Part shown: positions 21,401 through 32,520 of the stretch, in pieces | Layout: each line of letters starts with the position of its first letter | How positions within the stretch are numbered: position 1 is the stretch's first letter | Assembly: GCA_025667525.1 (NCBI GenBank) | Contig: CM046878.1 | Span: 386,941,307-387,005,306, forward strand | Source of the DNA: Glebionis coronaria | Lineage: Eukaryota; Streptophyta; Magnoliopsida; Asterales; Asteraceae | Reading direction: 5' to 3' | Length of the DNA stretch: 64,000 bases | Program-made: the position numbers and the translations under genes | The notes under the pieces: generated by a model | Told to the model about the DNA's origin: nothing | Database searches by the model: none | What the model saw: the letters and a program-made list of their open reading frames with translations, nothing else

Positions 21401-22371
21401 ATCCTTCTCAAGATAATCAAATTGCTCTCGACTTCTTCGTCACCTATGATCTTGAGTATCTCCTCAAGGGTTCAAAAAAGTACGCAACCTCCCTGACCTT
21501 GCTGAAAGCTGCCAACTGGGGGACAATACCCTGGATCGAGGAAACAGTAAACCGACTCTGGGTCCCAAGGGTAACTCGTAATTATGATATGTATGCTGTT
21601 ATAGGTGCATCTCCTTGGGACGAACGAGTTCGAAGGGCGTACAGGGGTTGCTGCTTAGCCAATTCAGGAAGTAACGTTAGATCCGATATCCGCATCTCCA
21701 GTATTTTAGGGCTGAAAACTGAAGCCAAGAATGGCTATTATCATGTGACGGAGATTCGTCTAAAAAGGGAGGATGACAGAGAATACAAAATCCAGCAGGA
21801 AGATTTTTCTATCATTCGCCTTGAGGATATCGAAGATATGTTGCTTATGATGACCCGGGATCAAGTCACCCATATTGCTCGTGAAGACATCATTGCCTTG
21901 AATACAGCACTTCGTATGTTCACACGAAGCGTTGTTATCAAGAAACGAGTTGAAGATCTTGAATTGGGAGTCGAAAGCTACCAAAGGAAGCTTAACCTCA
22001 CCCGTCCAATGAATCAAGTTCTACCTCAACATGTCGATAGATGTCCCTATACCGGCATTACTGTTCCGAATTATGGGATTTTCTACTTGAACAGTCGAGG
22101 GATAATGAAGTTTATGAGGGTGGGTGAGCTTTATAAGTACAGTGATGGGACTCTCATATACGTCAGAGGAAAGTTGGAGCATCTTAATTCGGGTGGGTCT
22201 TTACCAGAGATGACTGAGGATTGGCATCAGGGTTATCGGCAAATGGCGAAGTATGTGATCAAGAAGATTGATCAAAAGCTCCGTGAACGTAGATTGATGA
22301 GGAGCTTAGAAAGATTCGTTGGTGGTAGACCATATGGAGTGCACCACAAGTTACTGCAACGATCCATCTAA
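18427..22371 (+). CDS. Copia extra ORF (ORF2), 1314 aa, unknown function
   Basis: A single open frame from atgactaatcc to the taa at 22369-22371. I recognise it only as the type of extra protein found after pol in large plant Copia elements, and its role is unknown. Visible parts: a folded N-terminal region (about 1-230); a Lys-rich linker; a Pro/Thr-rich segment (about 415-480); a strongly charged coiled coil (about 487-605, Glu/Lys/Arg/Gln-rich heptads); a nearly pure Glu then Asp/Gly tract (about 691-755); a basic Lys/Ser-rich segment; and a second folded region (about 870-1314) rich in Trp, Arg and Tyr. I see no signal peptide or membrane segment, so the 'env-like' label used for Sirevirus extra ORFs is not supported here. 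Copia element 1 keeps only its last 21 codons. The frame is intact while the upstream gag-pol is broken. Confidence 0.85.
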   Translation: MTNPTVQAIQDSRAAAIAEARTLKFIPNNYRLKQVSKSTHHGFKVAIAILDHSHFKNALRSTASVPYDYMYEFWATKESTSNKITFTLDNKQQTLTVSDFRKIFGIRDTPKGMSFSRDPTKDELMEMFDALGCPDIRVVSEFTTAKVGQPWRAILGILSRCLTPKTSGHDALRGPIMNIFHGMYKGANAYYALLLWEEFTFQLFQNKKLKTNFFPYPRFIKLIINYFMKNDVTIDRRAASRHHTEEVDHTVDLRHEGPSGAVIPGPIPDYLLTDRIKASADYKLLLLEIKKLKSSLQTVEDSSTTVKSKGKHKQPAALPEPETKKKKTEAKKGKGTADEFVLRDEENVDDPTLDKAERKLMKIAIERSRKDTGGSGSGAQINIEEEYEEPEDIDEFGSPERYSTSKETSIPVSASVEKESGAPTIMVPTQPLVTQPPPIQPLPTRPVSTPFLPPPITSILSTVVTTEPPQPTQSSSASSLMAAFVMAEMLDKHTDNQKREMNELRQELLRRVQSEEASKKAQEEMLAKFAAEMELTRKTHAEEIARVKQAEADKHAARITRLQAMRDKYKEQKETLEASVEERVKESVESIMPKLRDELKTLAADNLMIKSSNPSESAYKIAYDLTDFELNKILKARMRELGSFDKSKIQRTLYKSLNEAIMEDDRLFKMFGSVVPYHILPEEEKDDSEQEEGTGEEEEEEEGEEEEEEDDDDGDDGGDDDKDDDDDDGDDGGDGNEESDKGSNEGDDEDDDGKQPKKGDKVSSTKKPSKSGTKSKKDAVEKEKSTSTESRRSKWRHDVNATTSSSIPGTSIAVSIPVTTNPVSSVVAPVIAESVSEPEAAQHSPVHDTAEMPKSEPTDVHVSTPLQQEPQSTVPESSTRDWADTLEIDETAPPQAWITAAAQYDPITDADRDVLYLRIRSPIDLCAFLAHEYKSSVTPSLVKRALKDKRIRAKTRLTRMEYEYYADEVLKALNTVQRPGLHESERAPPPLDPSQDNQIALDFFVTYDLEYLLKGSKKYATSLTLLKAANWGTIPWIEETVNRLWVPRVTRNYDMYAVIGASPWDERVRRAYRGCCLANSGSNVRSDIRISSILGLKTEAKNGYYHVTEIRLKREDDREYKIQQEDFSIIRLEDIEDMLLMMTRDQVTHIAREDIIALNTALRMFTRSVVIKKRVEDLELGVESYQRKLNLTRPMNQVLPQHVDRCPYTGITVPNYGIFYLNSRGIMKFMRVGELYKYSDGTLIYVRGKLEHLNSGGSLPEMTEDWHQGYRQMAKYVIKKIDQKLRERRLMRSLERFVGGRPYGVHHKLLQRSI

Positions 22372-24616
22372 TGGTTCGTACATTTCAGGTCCACTTTATA
22401 TTGGTTTTTAATTGTGAATATGTAAATTTGTGAATATTGTGCTTTTACGGCTTGATGTAGTGTTAAGGTATGATAAATTTTCAAGAATTTCTCACGAGAT
22501 TCTAAATCTTTCAAAATATATCATACTAAAGTACTACAACTTTCCCTTATTAATTTAAGGGGGAGCATTAACATGTTCTATGGCCAAACATCGATTTCAT
22601 TTTTACCCAAAGACCGGTTAATCCATTCAATATCCCAAATATTAATGGTTAACATTTTGGATAAGGGGAGAAAATGGGATTAAGGAGACTTAAATGATAC
22701 TTGGCTAAAAGATGAAAAAGACTTAACGATTATCCAACTTAATATGTGTAAAGCACGTGTTAAGGGGGAGCGTTTTTGATGAACAAAACACCTAAGGTAC
22801 AAAACTTTTGATTTCAATATCACAAGTACCTTAGGTGATTTTCAATGATTTTTCATGGTGGCTATACTTTCCCAAAACACGCTTAACTCACGACGAATGT
22901 GGTGACAAAAGGGTGGTAGGAATAGGTTTAGTCCAATGATTTATCAGAGCCGATGGAATCTTCCCAAGGACAATTCCCTAGATAGAATTAGAAGTCCTAG
23001 GAAAGTTGGAGAAAGATTGTGAACATAGCTGAATGCCGACCAAGTACTTAAGCTAGCACTGGAACAATCACAACAAGGTGCTAGTTATGACGTATTGGTA
23101 AGCATTGAAGGGGTTGAAGAATGAAAAAGAATTGTAAAGATAAAGGGTGTAAAGAAAGAAGCCCTCCTTACAACTTTAGGCAGAAACCGGGTCAATACAT
23201 ATGCTATTGAGATCATTTTTGTTAATGATTCTCGATATTGAAGAAAGACATCATGGACCCAGTGATGCAATGCAGAACCCTTCCCAGCTAACTCAAATAT
23301 CTCTCAAAAGGTATTTGTTTTAATCACACGGAGATCAACATGTTATCTATTGGTTTATTCACTCCGAATAGACTGATATTGAAAAGGTGGCACTCCTCTC
23401 CAACCATCGCTCACTAAATCAAAACGCACTATCGAGTCTAGAGCCAAGAGATCATCAAAAGTCTCATTAGGACACTTTCCATTTATTCCTTGCTTTCTCA
23501 CACACTGTGAAAAGTAAGAGATTTTTATGAGTCCTACGCAGTATTCTTGTAATATTGCCAGAACATCCAAGTAATACGCAAGTATTACAATGAAGATGGA
23601 AATCCTGCTTGATCCAACATCAAACAAGCTCATGGTAGGTTACACGTGCGGTTCTTTTAGAACCAATCTTGTGAAAAACTGGAAAGAAACAGTGGTTTAA
23701 TTCTTAATTGAACTTAAACTCGTTCCAGGCCTCTACGCATTATCATATGATCTTGCCAGAACACTCAGAGTGACTCTTTATTGATCACAGTGACGAGTGG
23801 AAATCCTTCTAGTGTTAACATCAAACAGCACTTGGTAGGTGACGTGCAAGATTCTTTATGAATTGAGCTCGTGATAACTGGAAAGCAACGATGGTGAAAA
23901 TCTTAATTGAAATTCACTTGTTCCAGGTTTCATGAATTGACGGCTTCAAATCACAAGGATAAATTATCCAAGTGATTCACTCTTTATGTTCGCAGTCAGC
24001 TTTGGACGGTCGAATAAAGAGAACGGGTTTACCCGCGAAATCCTGTCAGGAAGTTACTTAATTGAAACTATCCGTCACGGGTACGATATCTAATATCGTC
24101 CAACGGTCTTCACCGACCGGAGGTAAAATGCTACCGAATTAGAATAAAATGTCAAAGCCATTTTATTCGTGTCGTTGCTGTGTACCTGTTAAAGACGGTG
24201 GCGTTGCTGTGTACCTGTTGACGACGGTGGCGTTGCTGTGTACCAGTAGAAGACGGTGGCGTTGCGATGTACCTGTTGAAGTCGTTCCCACATGCTTATG
24301 TTTTTCTGCATCAAAGTTCAGCAAAATTCAAGAAAGTGAAAAATGAAGTCTTCCGCCGTACCAAACTCTGAAGCTTTCGAGAATTCAACAAAAAGACATA
24401 ATTGTGTGGAACATGGAGTCACGAGGAGGCAAGTTTCACAAGAAGGCAAAGATCGCACGTGATTGGTCAAAAGAACAATGCTCTCAAGCCAAAGCATAAA
24501 AGATCAAATCAAAATATTCACAACAAAAAGGAAGAAGAAAAGACTACGAGCTGAAGAACAAAGACTTAGTATAGTATGCTAGGTTTAGAACTTTGTAAAC
24601 GTGGAGTGACCTCCCT
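22372..24616 (+). other. 3' untranslated region of Copia element 2
   Basis: Non-coding and collinear with 4591-7561 of Copia element 1 (excluding the hAT-like insertion there). It holds several short purine-rich runs (for example aaggggagaaaatggg near 22663 and ttaagggggagcg near 22761) that resemble internal copies of the polypurine tract. No ORF of interest. Confidence 0.65.
24172..24286. repeat. 29-bp tandem repeat, four units
   Basis: Units gttgctgtgtacctgtt+gaagacggtggc start at 24172, 24201, 24230 and 24259. Copia element 1 has about one unit at the matching place (near 7159-7187), so the expansion is specific to element 2. Confidence 0.8.
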
Positions 24617-24627
24617 TAGGGGGAGAT
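24617..24627 (+). other. Polypurine tract of Copia element 2
   Basis: agggggagat lies immediately before the 3' LTR (tgttag at 24628); it primes plus-strand DNA synthesis. Confidence 0.85.
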
Positions 24628-24947
24628 TGTTAGAAATACGTTTTTACGTATACTAGAAGTATCGGTCACTCCACAATATTATTAATGTTGTAATAGCTCG
24701 TAGTTAGTGTTACTTATTAAGTTAAGTAAGAAACCGACCCATGGGCTTGTCATGGGTCGGCCCAAGCCCAATATAGGCCTTGGATATAAATACCCCTTTC
24801 CACCATGGAAAGGGGTTGGTTGTTGATCATTCCATATTTTCATTTGAATAAAATACACATAGTTTCTCTCTCACTTTCTCTCTCTAGTTTCTCTCTCTAG
24901 AAATCTTCAACCCACTTCATAGATTCATAGGTTATCAAGATTCTACA
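24628..24947 (+). repeat. 3' LTR of Copia element 2
   Basis: Offset from the 5' LTR by exactly 12567 bases at both ends, so there is no net indel. The polypurine tract precedes it at 24617-24627 and the gacca duplication follows it. Confidence 0.93.
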
Positions 24948-26524
24948 GACCATGTAGTTTATTGATCAATGTAATAGAAGTCTCATGGATGTTAATAGAA
25001 GTTTTTGAAGTAATCCTGTCAATGTTCACTTAGCTTTATTGTTGACTACTGTTATGCACCTTATCTAAAGCAATGCTAAAACAACATTCTGCCTAAAAAG
25101 ACTCATACGTGGAGGAACTTCTATACATTATAAATCATCGACTTAGATGTGAAGTAAGGTTTGGCTTAAAACAAACAAGTATAAAACAGCTAAAACTGAC
25201 TGTCTACTTAGTATAAAACAGCTAAAATTGACTGTCTACTTAGTATCTAAGCTACATATTAGATGTGAAGTAAGGTTTGGCTTAAAACAAACAAGTATAA
25301 AACAGCTAAAATTGACTGTCTACTTAGTATCTAAGCTGTATAATAGCTAAAGCAATGCTAAAACAACATTCTGCCTAAAAAGACACATACGTGGAGGAAC
25401 TTCTTTACATTATAAATCATCAACTCAGATGTTAAAGAGTTTCTATATAGTAAAAACTCACCTACATAGACTCAGATGTGAAAGAGTTTCTATATAGTAA
25501 AAACTCACCTAGATAGGTTCACGCAGTTGCATAATTAATAGTGCCGCGAATAAATATTGCTCATAAAGCATCTTTTTCGTATTTTTTCCCATCTAAAACC
25601 GTTCTTCGTAAATTATTAGTTCTTCCTGATTCAAATTATAAGAAAACTCTGTTAATTCAAATCGAAGTAGTTATGTAGACAGTAAACAATCATATTGAAA
25701 AATCCAAACTACTAATCTCTTCTATTTATTAGAAAATTTATTAAAGACATTACATCAAGTGATCCCAAAAATTTTTTTTGTTAAAAAACAGAAATTATCT
25801 GATCAAATTCTAGAAATGTCTATATATCTTTGAAGAACCAAACGGCTTCTCACTATATGTAACAACTATGGATATAGGTATACATTTTTTCTTACCTTTT
25901 TATGAATCCTATTATTTCAAAGCTCCTTTTATATATGTTCTATTATTGCCAGATGATCCACCGCCCACCACTTCTCTTGCTAACATGTTAAATAACTTTG
26001 TAACGATTCAAACAAGAACAACTATTAGATAAGATGGTAAGGTACAAAGTTATTGTGGACTAAAACTAAAAGAGGTTTGTTTCGCAGATTCAGGTAAATA
26101 AATAAACCTATTTGTTTGTTTAAAAAGATTATATGAAACTATTTATATATTGAAAATCCAATTTGTAACAGGTGTTGCATCCCCACACAACATGCATGGG
26201 ACAGACTTAGGACACAAAAATGTTGGTGATTGTTAAAAATCTTCATATAAACGTAAAAGTTGGCAATCCGCATGTATTCAATTGAATAATCAGTGTGAAA
26301 ATAGTTTATTCGTAAAAGCATTGTATTATAACGGTGATGTTTAAACCAAATATTAACAATCACAGGCCCCACCTATCTCCGTCGTTCTAAAAATAACATA
26401 AAAAATGTTGCACTTACATCTGCAGGTAATGTAGTTTTGAACTTTTAATTTAGTTACTAATAATTGATTTCATTATTAATATAAAGACATTTTATACAAG
26501 GTATCTTATTTCTTACAATAATAT
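24948..26524 (+). other. Helitron spacer between Copia insertion and Rep gene
   Basis: Starts with the right gacca duplication (24948-24952). AT-rich, with a mosaic of local duplications at 25065-25520. No gene recognised before the Rep reading that begins at about 26525. Confidence 0.5.
25065..25520. repeat. Mosaic of local direct duplications
   Basis: A block around ctaaagcaatgctaaaacaa recurs about 282 bases apart (25065 and 25347). Between the copies, a tagatgtgaagtaagg block recurs 115 bases apart, and an agtataaaacagctaaaa unit recurs in tandem at a 30-base step. A further short duplication (agagtttctatatagt) is at about 25435 and 25483. Confidence 0.75.
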
Positions 26525-29500
26525 TAGATCTCCATCCTATAGATGCTATAAATGTCATGCACAAATGTGGTATGGAGAAAGGAGTGGGAAATCAAAAAAG
26601 TCAGCAAATCCTACCTTCACATTGTGCTGCCAAGATGGAAAAATGTTGTTGTCTAAATTTAAAGACACCCCCAGCGTTTAAATAATCTCTTTGATTATAA
26701 TGCACCTGGAACGTGAAAGTTTAAAGATCATATTCATGAATACAACAATATGTTTTGCTTTACATCTTTTGGAGCAAAAATAGACCACTCAATTAACACA
26801 GGATGAGGTTCATATACATTTAGAATAAATGGGAAAAATTATCATAGAATGGGTTATTTACTTCCTTAACGAGGAATTCAACCAAGATATGCACAACTTT
26901 ATTTCTTTGATACATATAACAAAGTTAGAAACCGTATGGGTGCTTTCATGCAAAACGGATCCGAACAAAGAATTGACAGAAACATAGTTGCAACTTTGAT
27001 GGAAATGCTAGATCATTACAGCTCAAAAGCAATGGCATTTCGTATGGCAAGGGATTGGTGTCGATCACACAATTCAGTTAACTTTGAATTGCACTTTCTT
27101 AGTACCCGAAATACATCAAGGCAGTACAATGCGCCTACTGTATCAGAAGTAGCTACACTTATCACTAATGATTTTGGTGATGCTGATTCTACAAGAGACA
27201 TTATCGTGACTGATAAAGAAGGTAAACCAAAATGTATCTCCGAGTTACATCCTGAATACATGGCATTACAGTACCCTTTGTTATTCCCATACGAAGAAGA
27301 TGGCTACCATGATAAAATTGCTTATCATAAGAACACCGGCATCCAGAAAACAAAGAGGGGATTTGTAACAATGAAAGAGTACTGTTCTTATATAATTTAA
27401 CAAAGAAATAACCAGGGTACTACTTTGTTAAGAGGTGGTCGTCTTTATCAGCAATATTTGGTTGATGCATACACAGCTGTTGAAGAACAGAGGCTTTAAT
27501 GGACACGAAATAATCAGGACATACTCCGTGTGGACCTCTACCATAATCTTTGTGATGTAGTTACTAGGGGCGACACAAATGCTGCCAGTCTTGGGAAAAG
27601 AATTGTTCTGTCACAGACATTTATTGGTAGTCCTAGGTATATGATGCAAAACTACAAAGATGCAATGGCTCTATGTCGGACATATGGTAATCCAGACATG
27701 TTTATCACTTTCACTTCCAACCCAAAGTGGCCAGATATAGATGAAATGTTGGCTTATATGCTAGGTCAAAAATCACATGATCGTCCAGAGATTGGCACAC
27801 GGGTTTTTTAAATGAAACTAACCTATTTGTTAGATGATCTACCAAAATATGAAATTTTTGGACGATCTTGCGCAGGTATTAAAATTTAATCATACTTAAA
27901 TTAATTTAATCTTTATAAGGTATACCATTTATAATACTAAATTCTCATGTTTATTTCTATATCAGTGGTATATGTGATTGAGTTTCAAAAACGTGGAATC
28001 CCCCACGCTCATATTCTCTTATGGTTGGAAGAAGAAGCTAAATACAAGACTGCCAGTCAAATAGATGATATAGTCTCAGCAAAACTTCCATCTTCGACTG
28101 ATGATCCATAGGGATATAAAGCAGTTTCTGCCTTTATGCTCCATGGACCTTGCAAGAGAGAGAACAAAAGCGCAGCATGTACAAATGAAGGGAAATGCTC
28201 AAGGCATAACCCAAGGCCGTTTTTACCAGAAACAACAATAGATGAAGATGGTTACCCTAATTATCGTCGCAGGGATAATAATGTGAATGTTGTGAAAGGT
28301 AAATTCACCTACGATAATAATAATGTTGTTCCTCACAATCGCCATCTTCTCTTGAAATATCAGACACACATCAATGTTGAATGGTGTAATAGATCAAAAG
28401 CAATAAAGTACTTATTCAAGTACTTAAATAAAAGGTCGGATCGAGCAACCATAATGATAGAAGAAAATGTAAAGAATGCACCAGATGAGCGTTCTAAACA
28501 GGTGTTACAAGTCGATGAAATAAAAAATTTCTTGAATTGCCGGTTTTTAGCACCATGTGAAGCAGTGTGGCGGCCCTTTTCATATGATATTCATTACTGC
28601 TATCCAAGGGTTATGCAGTTGAATTTCCACTTACCAAATCAGAATCTAATCACATTGAAAGATTCAGATCATTTACCTGCTCTAATTCAAAAAGAAGGCA
28701 TTGATGTCACAATGTTTACTGACTGGTTTGAATTGAACAAAAGGGACACGGATGCTAATGCATATACTTATGCTGAAATACCTAAACACTATGTACAGAA
28801 TGACAAACGAAAACATTGGCAAAAGAGGAAGCAACAAATATGCATTGGCAGGATTGTATACTCAACCCTAGCTTCTAGAGAGCGATATTATCTTAGAATG
28901 CTTTTGAATGTGGTCAGAGGACCCGAAGGCTTCATACAACTGATGATAGTTAATAAACGGTTATGTGCAACATTCAAAGAAGCATGCTTCTTATATGGTA
29001 TCCTTAGCGATGACAGGGAGTGGTCACAAGCTATAAAAGAAGCAAGTCGATGGGAATTTGGGCCACAACTCCGTGACATTTTCATTACAATGCCTCTTTT
29101 TTGTAATGCCAGCAGGTCTCTACAACTATGGGAAGAAACATGGGTATACTTATCGGATGATATCCTATTAAAAAAACGTAAACTTTACAAGTACCCAACA
29201 TTACAATTGACTGAAGAGCAGATTCATAATTATTGCCTTTTGGAAATTGATGATTTACTAAATAGAAGTGGCAAAAGTTTAGCAGGATTCCAAGATCTCC
29301 TACGCCCTAATACAAAGTTTTTAACAAACTTGGACAATCTTTTGATTAGAGAAGCTTTGGATTTTGACATGAAAGTTCGTAGGCGTAAACATGAACAGCT
29401 ACATTCCAAGTTGAACCCAGAGCAACGGTTAATATATGAGCAGGTTATGATTTGGTCTATAATCAAAATGGAAAATTCTACTTTGTTTATGGACCAGGCG

Positions 29501-30972
29501 GGACTGGAAAGACATTCTTATATAAGACTATCATTTCAAGGTTTAGATCAGAACGAATCATCGTGCTGGCAGTTGCATCATCAGGTATTATGTCTATGTA
29601 TATATATTAATAAATTTGATAAAAAAACATTTAGCACATAAATTAAAACCACTAAGTACAATATGTAATTCATTGCAGGGATTGCTTCATTGCTTCTACC
29701 ATCAGGAAGAACCGCTCATAGTAGGTTTGTGATCCCACTAGAACTAATGGAGAATAGCACGTGTGGAATAAAACAGAACACACAATTAGCAGAGCTAATG
29801 CTTGAGGTTAAGCTAATTATTTGGGATGAAGCGCCAATGACTCAAAAGTATGCTTTTGAAGCATTAGACACAACATTAAGAGATATATTGGGGTACAAAC
29901 ATCCTGAAATAAAAAACATGATTTTTAGAGGCATGACTGTTTTACTAGGGGTGACTTTGGACAGGTCCTGTCTGTCATACCCAAGGCAAAAAGACAAGAA
30001 GTGGTTGATGCCTGCATAAATAGATCAGTGCTATGGAAAAATTGCACTGTATTCAGCCTGACATGTAGCATGCGAGTGAATGAACAAAGAGAAAATAGGG
30101 AGATTGATAATGAGAAACAAGATTTCAATAAATGGGTGTTAGCTATGGGTGATGGGAAATTGCCATCGAAAAGCAAAGAAAGAGAAGATGATCCTACAAG
30201 GATTGAAATTTCAAAAAAAAATCTTATTAGATCATGGGATGATCCTATCGGTCGTATTGTTGAAGAAACTTATCCTGATTATATCATAAGACGGAAAGAC
30301 GATGATTATCTAAGAGAAAGGGCAGTTTTGACTCCAAGGAACGATGATGCTGATGAAATAAACGAATACATGTTTAAAAAGTTAAGTGGGAGATCTGTAA
30401 CTTATAAAAGTGTAGATGAAATATGTATGGCATCTACAGATACCTTGGATCAACAAAATCTGTACCCTATTGAGTTCTTGAATACATTAAAGTTCCTTGG
30501 GATCCCACCGCATAAGTTAAGCTTAAAAACAGAATTACCAATTATGCTATTACGTAATGTTAATCCAAGCTTAGGACTTTGCAATGGTACTAGGCTTATC
30601 ATCACTGAGCTTGGGCAGTTTGTTATTCATGCAAAATTCCTAACCGACTCAAATATAGGGGACAATGTTGTTATTCACATAATCATACTCACAACATCGC
30701 AAGCAAGATGGTTGTTTGTATTAAAAAGGCGACAGTTTCCTGTGAAGCCATGTTATGCGATGACAATTAACAAAAGCCAGGGACAATCACTAGATTATGT
30801 TGGTATATAACTACCCAGTCCTGTGTTCAGCCATGGTCAACTATACGTGGCACTATCTAGGGTGACTATGCCGGAGGGACTAAAAATACTTATGATTGAA
30901 GACAATGATAAGGAGCTAAAAAATTGTACCAGAAACATTGTTTTTAGAGAGGTTTTCAATAATGTAGGCTAA
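26525..30972 (+). pseudogene. Helitron Rep-helicase, pseudogene
   Basis: Reads as the plant Helitron transposase in pieces. The N-terminus has a Cys-rich block (CYKCHAQMWYGER) at about 26535-26600. The Helitron-like N domain is at 26936-27400 and 27530-27875. The HUH nuclease motif PHAHILLW is at 28001-28024 (HAH 28004-28012). The two-tyrosine motif YLFKY is at 28409-28423. Then comes a PIF1-type helicase: Walker A GGTGKT at about 29497-29515, Walker B LIIWDEAP (about 29815-29838), and late motifs AMTINKSQGQS and QLYVALSRV before the taa at 30972. Introns with gt..ag: 27876-27965 and 29585-29678. Breaks: stops near 26865, 27399, 27498 and 28109, a shift at a T run near 27808, a shift shortly before Walker A, and others near 29950 and 30808. 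Key catalytic residues survive, but the protein cannot be made. Confidence 0.9.
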
Positions 30973-31599
30973 AATTTCACTATGGCATTTTGTAATTTCA
31001 TTTCATAACAGTTATTTAATAATAATAACATTATCAATTGCAATAAAACCTAATTTCAATTTTTAATATACTAATGATAAATAAAACATACCTATGAAAC
31101 TACTTTCCATGAATTCTTCAAACCCGCCATAAATTAGGTTATCTGTAATTAAAAAGGATCTAATGATCATCTGTGGATAATAACCAAAAACAATGAACAA
31201 TTGATTAATCAAATGAATCAAACAGAAATGGAAGAACAAAATGGGTAAAATGATATTGAAGCTGCCAAATAATTAGTCAAACATTACCTTGACTATGTAT
31301 TAGCCTAAACACCATAATCTAAGCAGCCCCTTAACTTGCAAAATTATAAAAAAACCCAAACTCTTATAAAATGAAAAACACAAAAGATTGTGTTATCTTG
31401 TTCAGCATAAATCCTATACTTATTGATTGAGTAATTAACAAAGGAAATAAAACATAAACACATACTGCTTCAATCATAATAACCATATTCATTAGATTCA
31501 TAAACATCATTGATTGTCTGAAAATACCCAAAATACATACATAAAAAGAAAACACAAAAGACATAAAAGAGATTATTATAAAAGCTTCACAGTCAGCGG
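30973..31599. other. AT-rich spacer after the helicase
   Basis: No coding pattern or terminus recognised. It separates the helicase end from the convergent small ORF. Confidence 0.5.
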
Positions 31600-31968
31600 C
31601 TAAGCATCATGGTTGGACAAGAGCTCAGAAGTCTGTGCCTTTAGCATCATCCCATCTCTAGCATTCGCCACTAAAGCATTCAATGATGCAAGCTTCTTGG
31701 TGTCTCTGTTGTGAAGAAACTTGAACTCCTCCAATGAATCATCAACAACTTCGAGATCATCCTGTCGCTCAAGCTCCCTAATTCGTAACCCAACATTAGC
31801 AAGTGACGACTTCAGCTTCTCTGCTTCAACACGAACAACACCAGCAAACCTTTCCTCCTCGACCATCATTTGATCAAAGAACAAAGCTAAACTCTTACCT
31901 ATACTGCTATCGCCTCCTACCTCTTTAAGTTCATTCAATATTACATTGGAAGTTTTGGATTCTGCCAT
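31600..31968 (-). CDS. Small coiled-coil protein, 122 aa, unknown; possible Helitron passenger
   Basis: An intact single-exon frame on the minus strand, start atg at 31966-31968, stop at 31600-31602. I do not recognise the family. The product is highly charged (Glu, Asp, Lys, Arg), with heptad-like Leu/Val spacing over roughly residues 25-115, suggesting a helical coiled-coil protein. No Cys clusters, signal peptide or membrane segment are seen. A TATA-like element (tatttata on the minus strand, 32041-32048) sits about 75 bases upstream. It lies between the helicase gene and the probable Helitron 3' end, so it may be a captured host gene or gene fragment. Being intact beside a ruined transposase is notable, but 122 codons could stay open by chance if young. 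Confidence 0.5.
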   Translation of the reverse strand: MAESKTSNVILNELKEVGGDSSIGKSLALFFDQMMVEEERFAGVVRVEAEKLKSSLANVGLRIRELERQDDLEVVDDSLEEFKFLHNRDTKKLASLNALVANARDGMMLKAQTSELLSNHDA

Positions 31969-32520
31969 TATTGATTGTGTTGATTAGGTTAAGGAGATGA
32001 AGATTAGGTTTGATGAAAAACACTGTGCATTACCTATAAGTATAAATATTAAGAAGTATGTGGATAGAGTTAATCCACCGATTAATTTTAGTAAATTCGT
32101 TTCCCATTCCATAATTATAACAAGCTAAAAAACACCCGTTACTGTATATGCATGAGTTTTGATCAATATATAAAAAAATACACAATATATCCTTGCAAAT
32201 ATTATTTGTTCAAAATATACCAAAACTATCAAAAAATGCTATTAGTAGTCTGAAACTAAAAAAATGCTATTAGTGATCTAAAATTAAAAAACTGCTATTA
32301 GTTATATTAGACTTACCCTGTGTTAATAAAAAAGCAAAATACAAATAAATTACCGACTAAATTAAACGAACTACAACATTTTTTAACCTAACTTGATGAA
32401 CGTTAATTAACAAAAAAATGTACGCAAAATTAAAACAACACCAAAAAATGTTGTACATTCATAAAAAATCACGTCATATATTAAAATAAAAAATCATTCC
32501 ATAAATTAGAATGAAACAAC
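31969..32520. other. AT-rich stretch, no gene seen
   Basis: Holds the presumed promoter side of the 122-aa ORF and a short repeated phrase (aaaaatgctattag, near 32233, 32264 and 32290). Nothing else was recognised. Confidence 0.4.
32041..32048 (-). promoter_or_regulatory. TATA-like element before the 122-aa ORF
   Basis: tatttata on the minus strand, about 75 bases upstream of the start codon at 31968. Confidence 0.35.

Larger units (their letters stand above)
12061..24947 (+). mobile_element. Full-length Copia element 2 (12.9 kb, Sirevirus-like, with extra ORF)
   Basis: Bounded by 320-bp LTRs (12061-12380 and 24628-24947) beginning tgttag and ending ctaca, and by a perfect 5-bp duplication gacca (12056-12060, 24948-24952). 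Order: LTR, tRNA-Met primer site, leader with a TTCCG array, gag, reverse transcriptase and RNase H, spacer, 1314-codon ORF, long 3' region, polypurine tract, LTR. An extra ORF after pol and the RT sequence style fit the Sirevirus (SIRE/Maximus) group, although the LTRs are short for that group. Protease and integrase are absent and gag-pol has stops and shifts, so it depended on helper proteins when it moved or decayed afterwards. Confidence 0.93.

Noticed and set aside
24149..24346. 65-codon Cys-rich ORF
   Set aside because: Made by the 29-bp tandem repeat in the Copia 3' untranslated region; not present in the related Copia copy.
26139..26372. 77-codon minus-strand ORF in the Helitron spacer
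   Set aside because: AT-rich, no recognisable domain, and no gene context.
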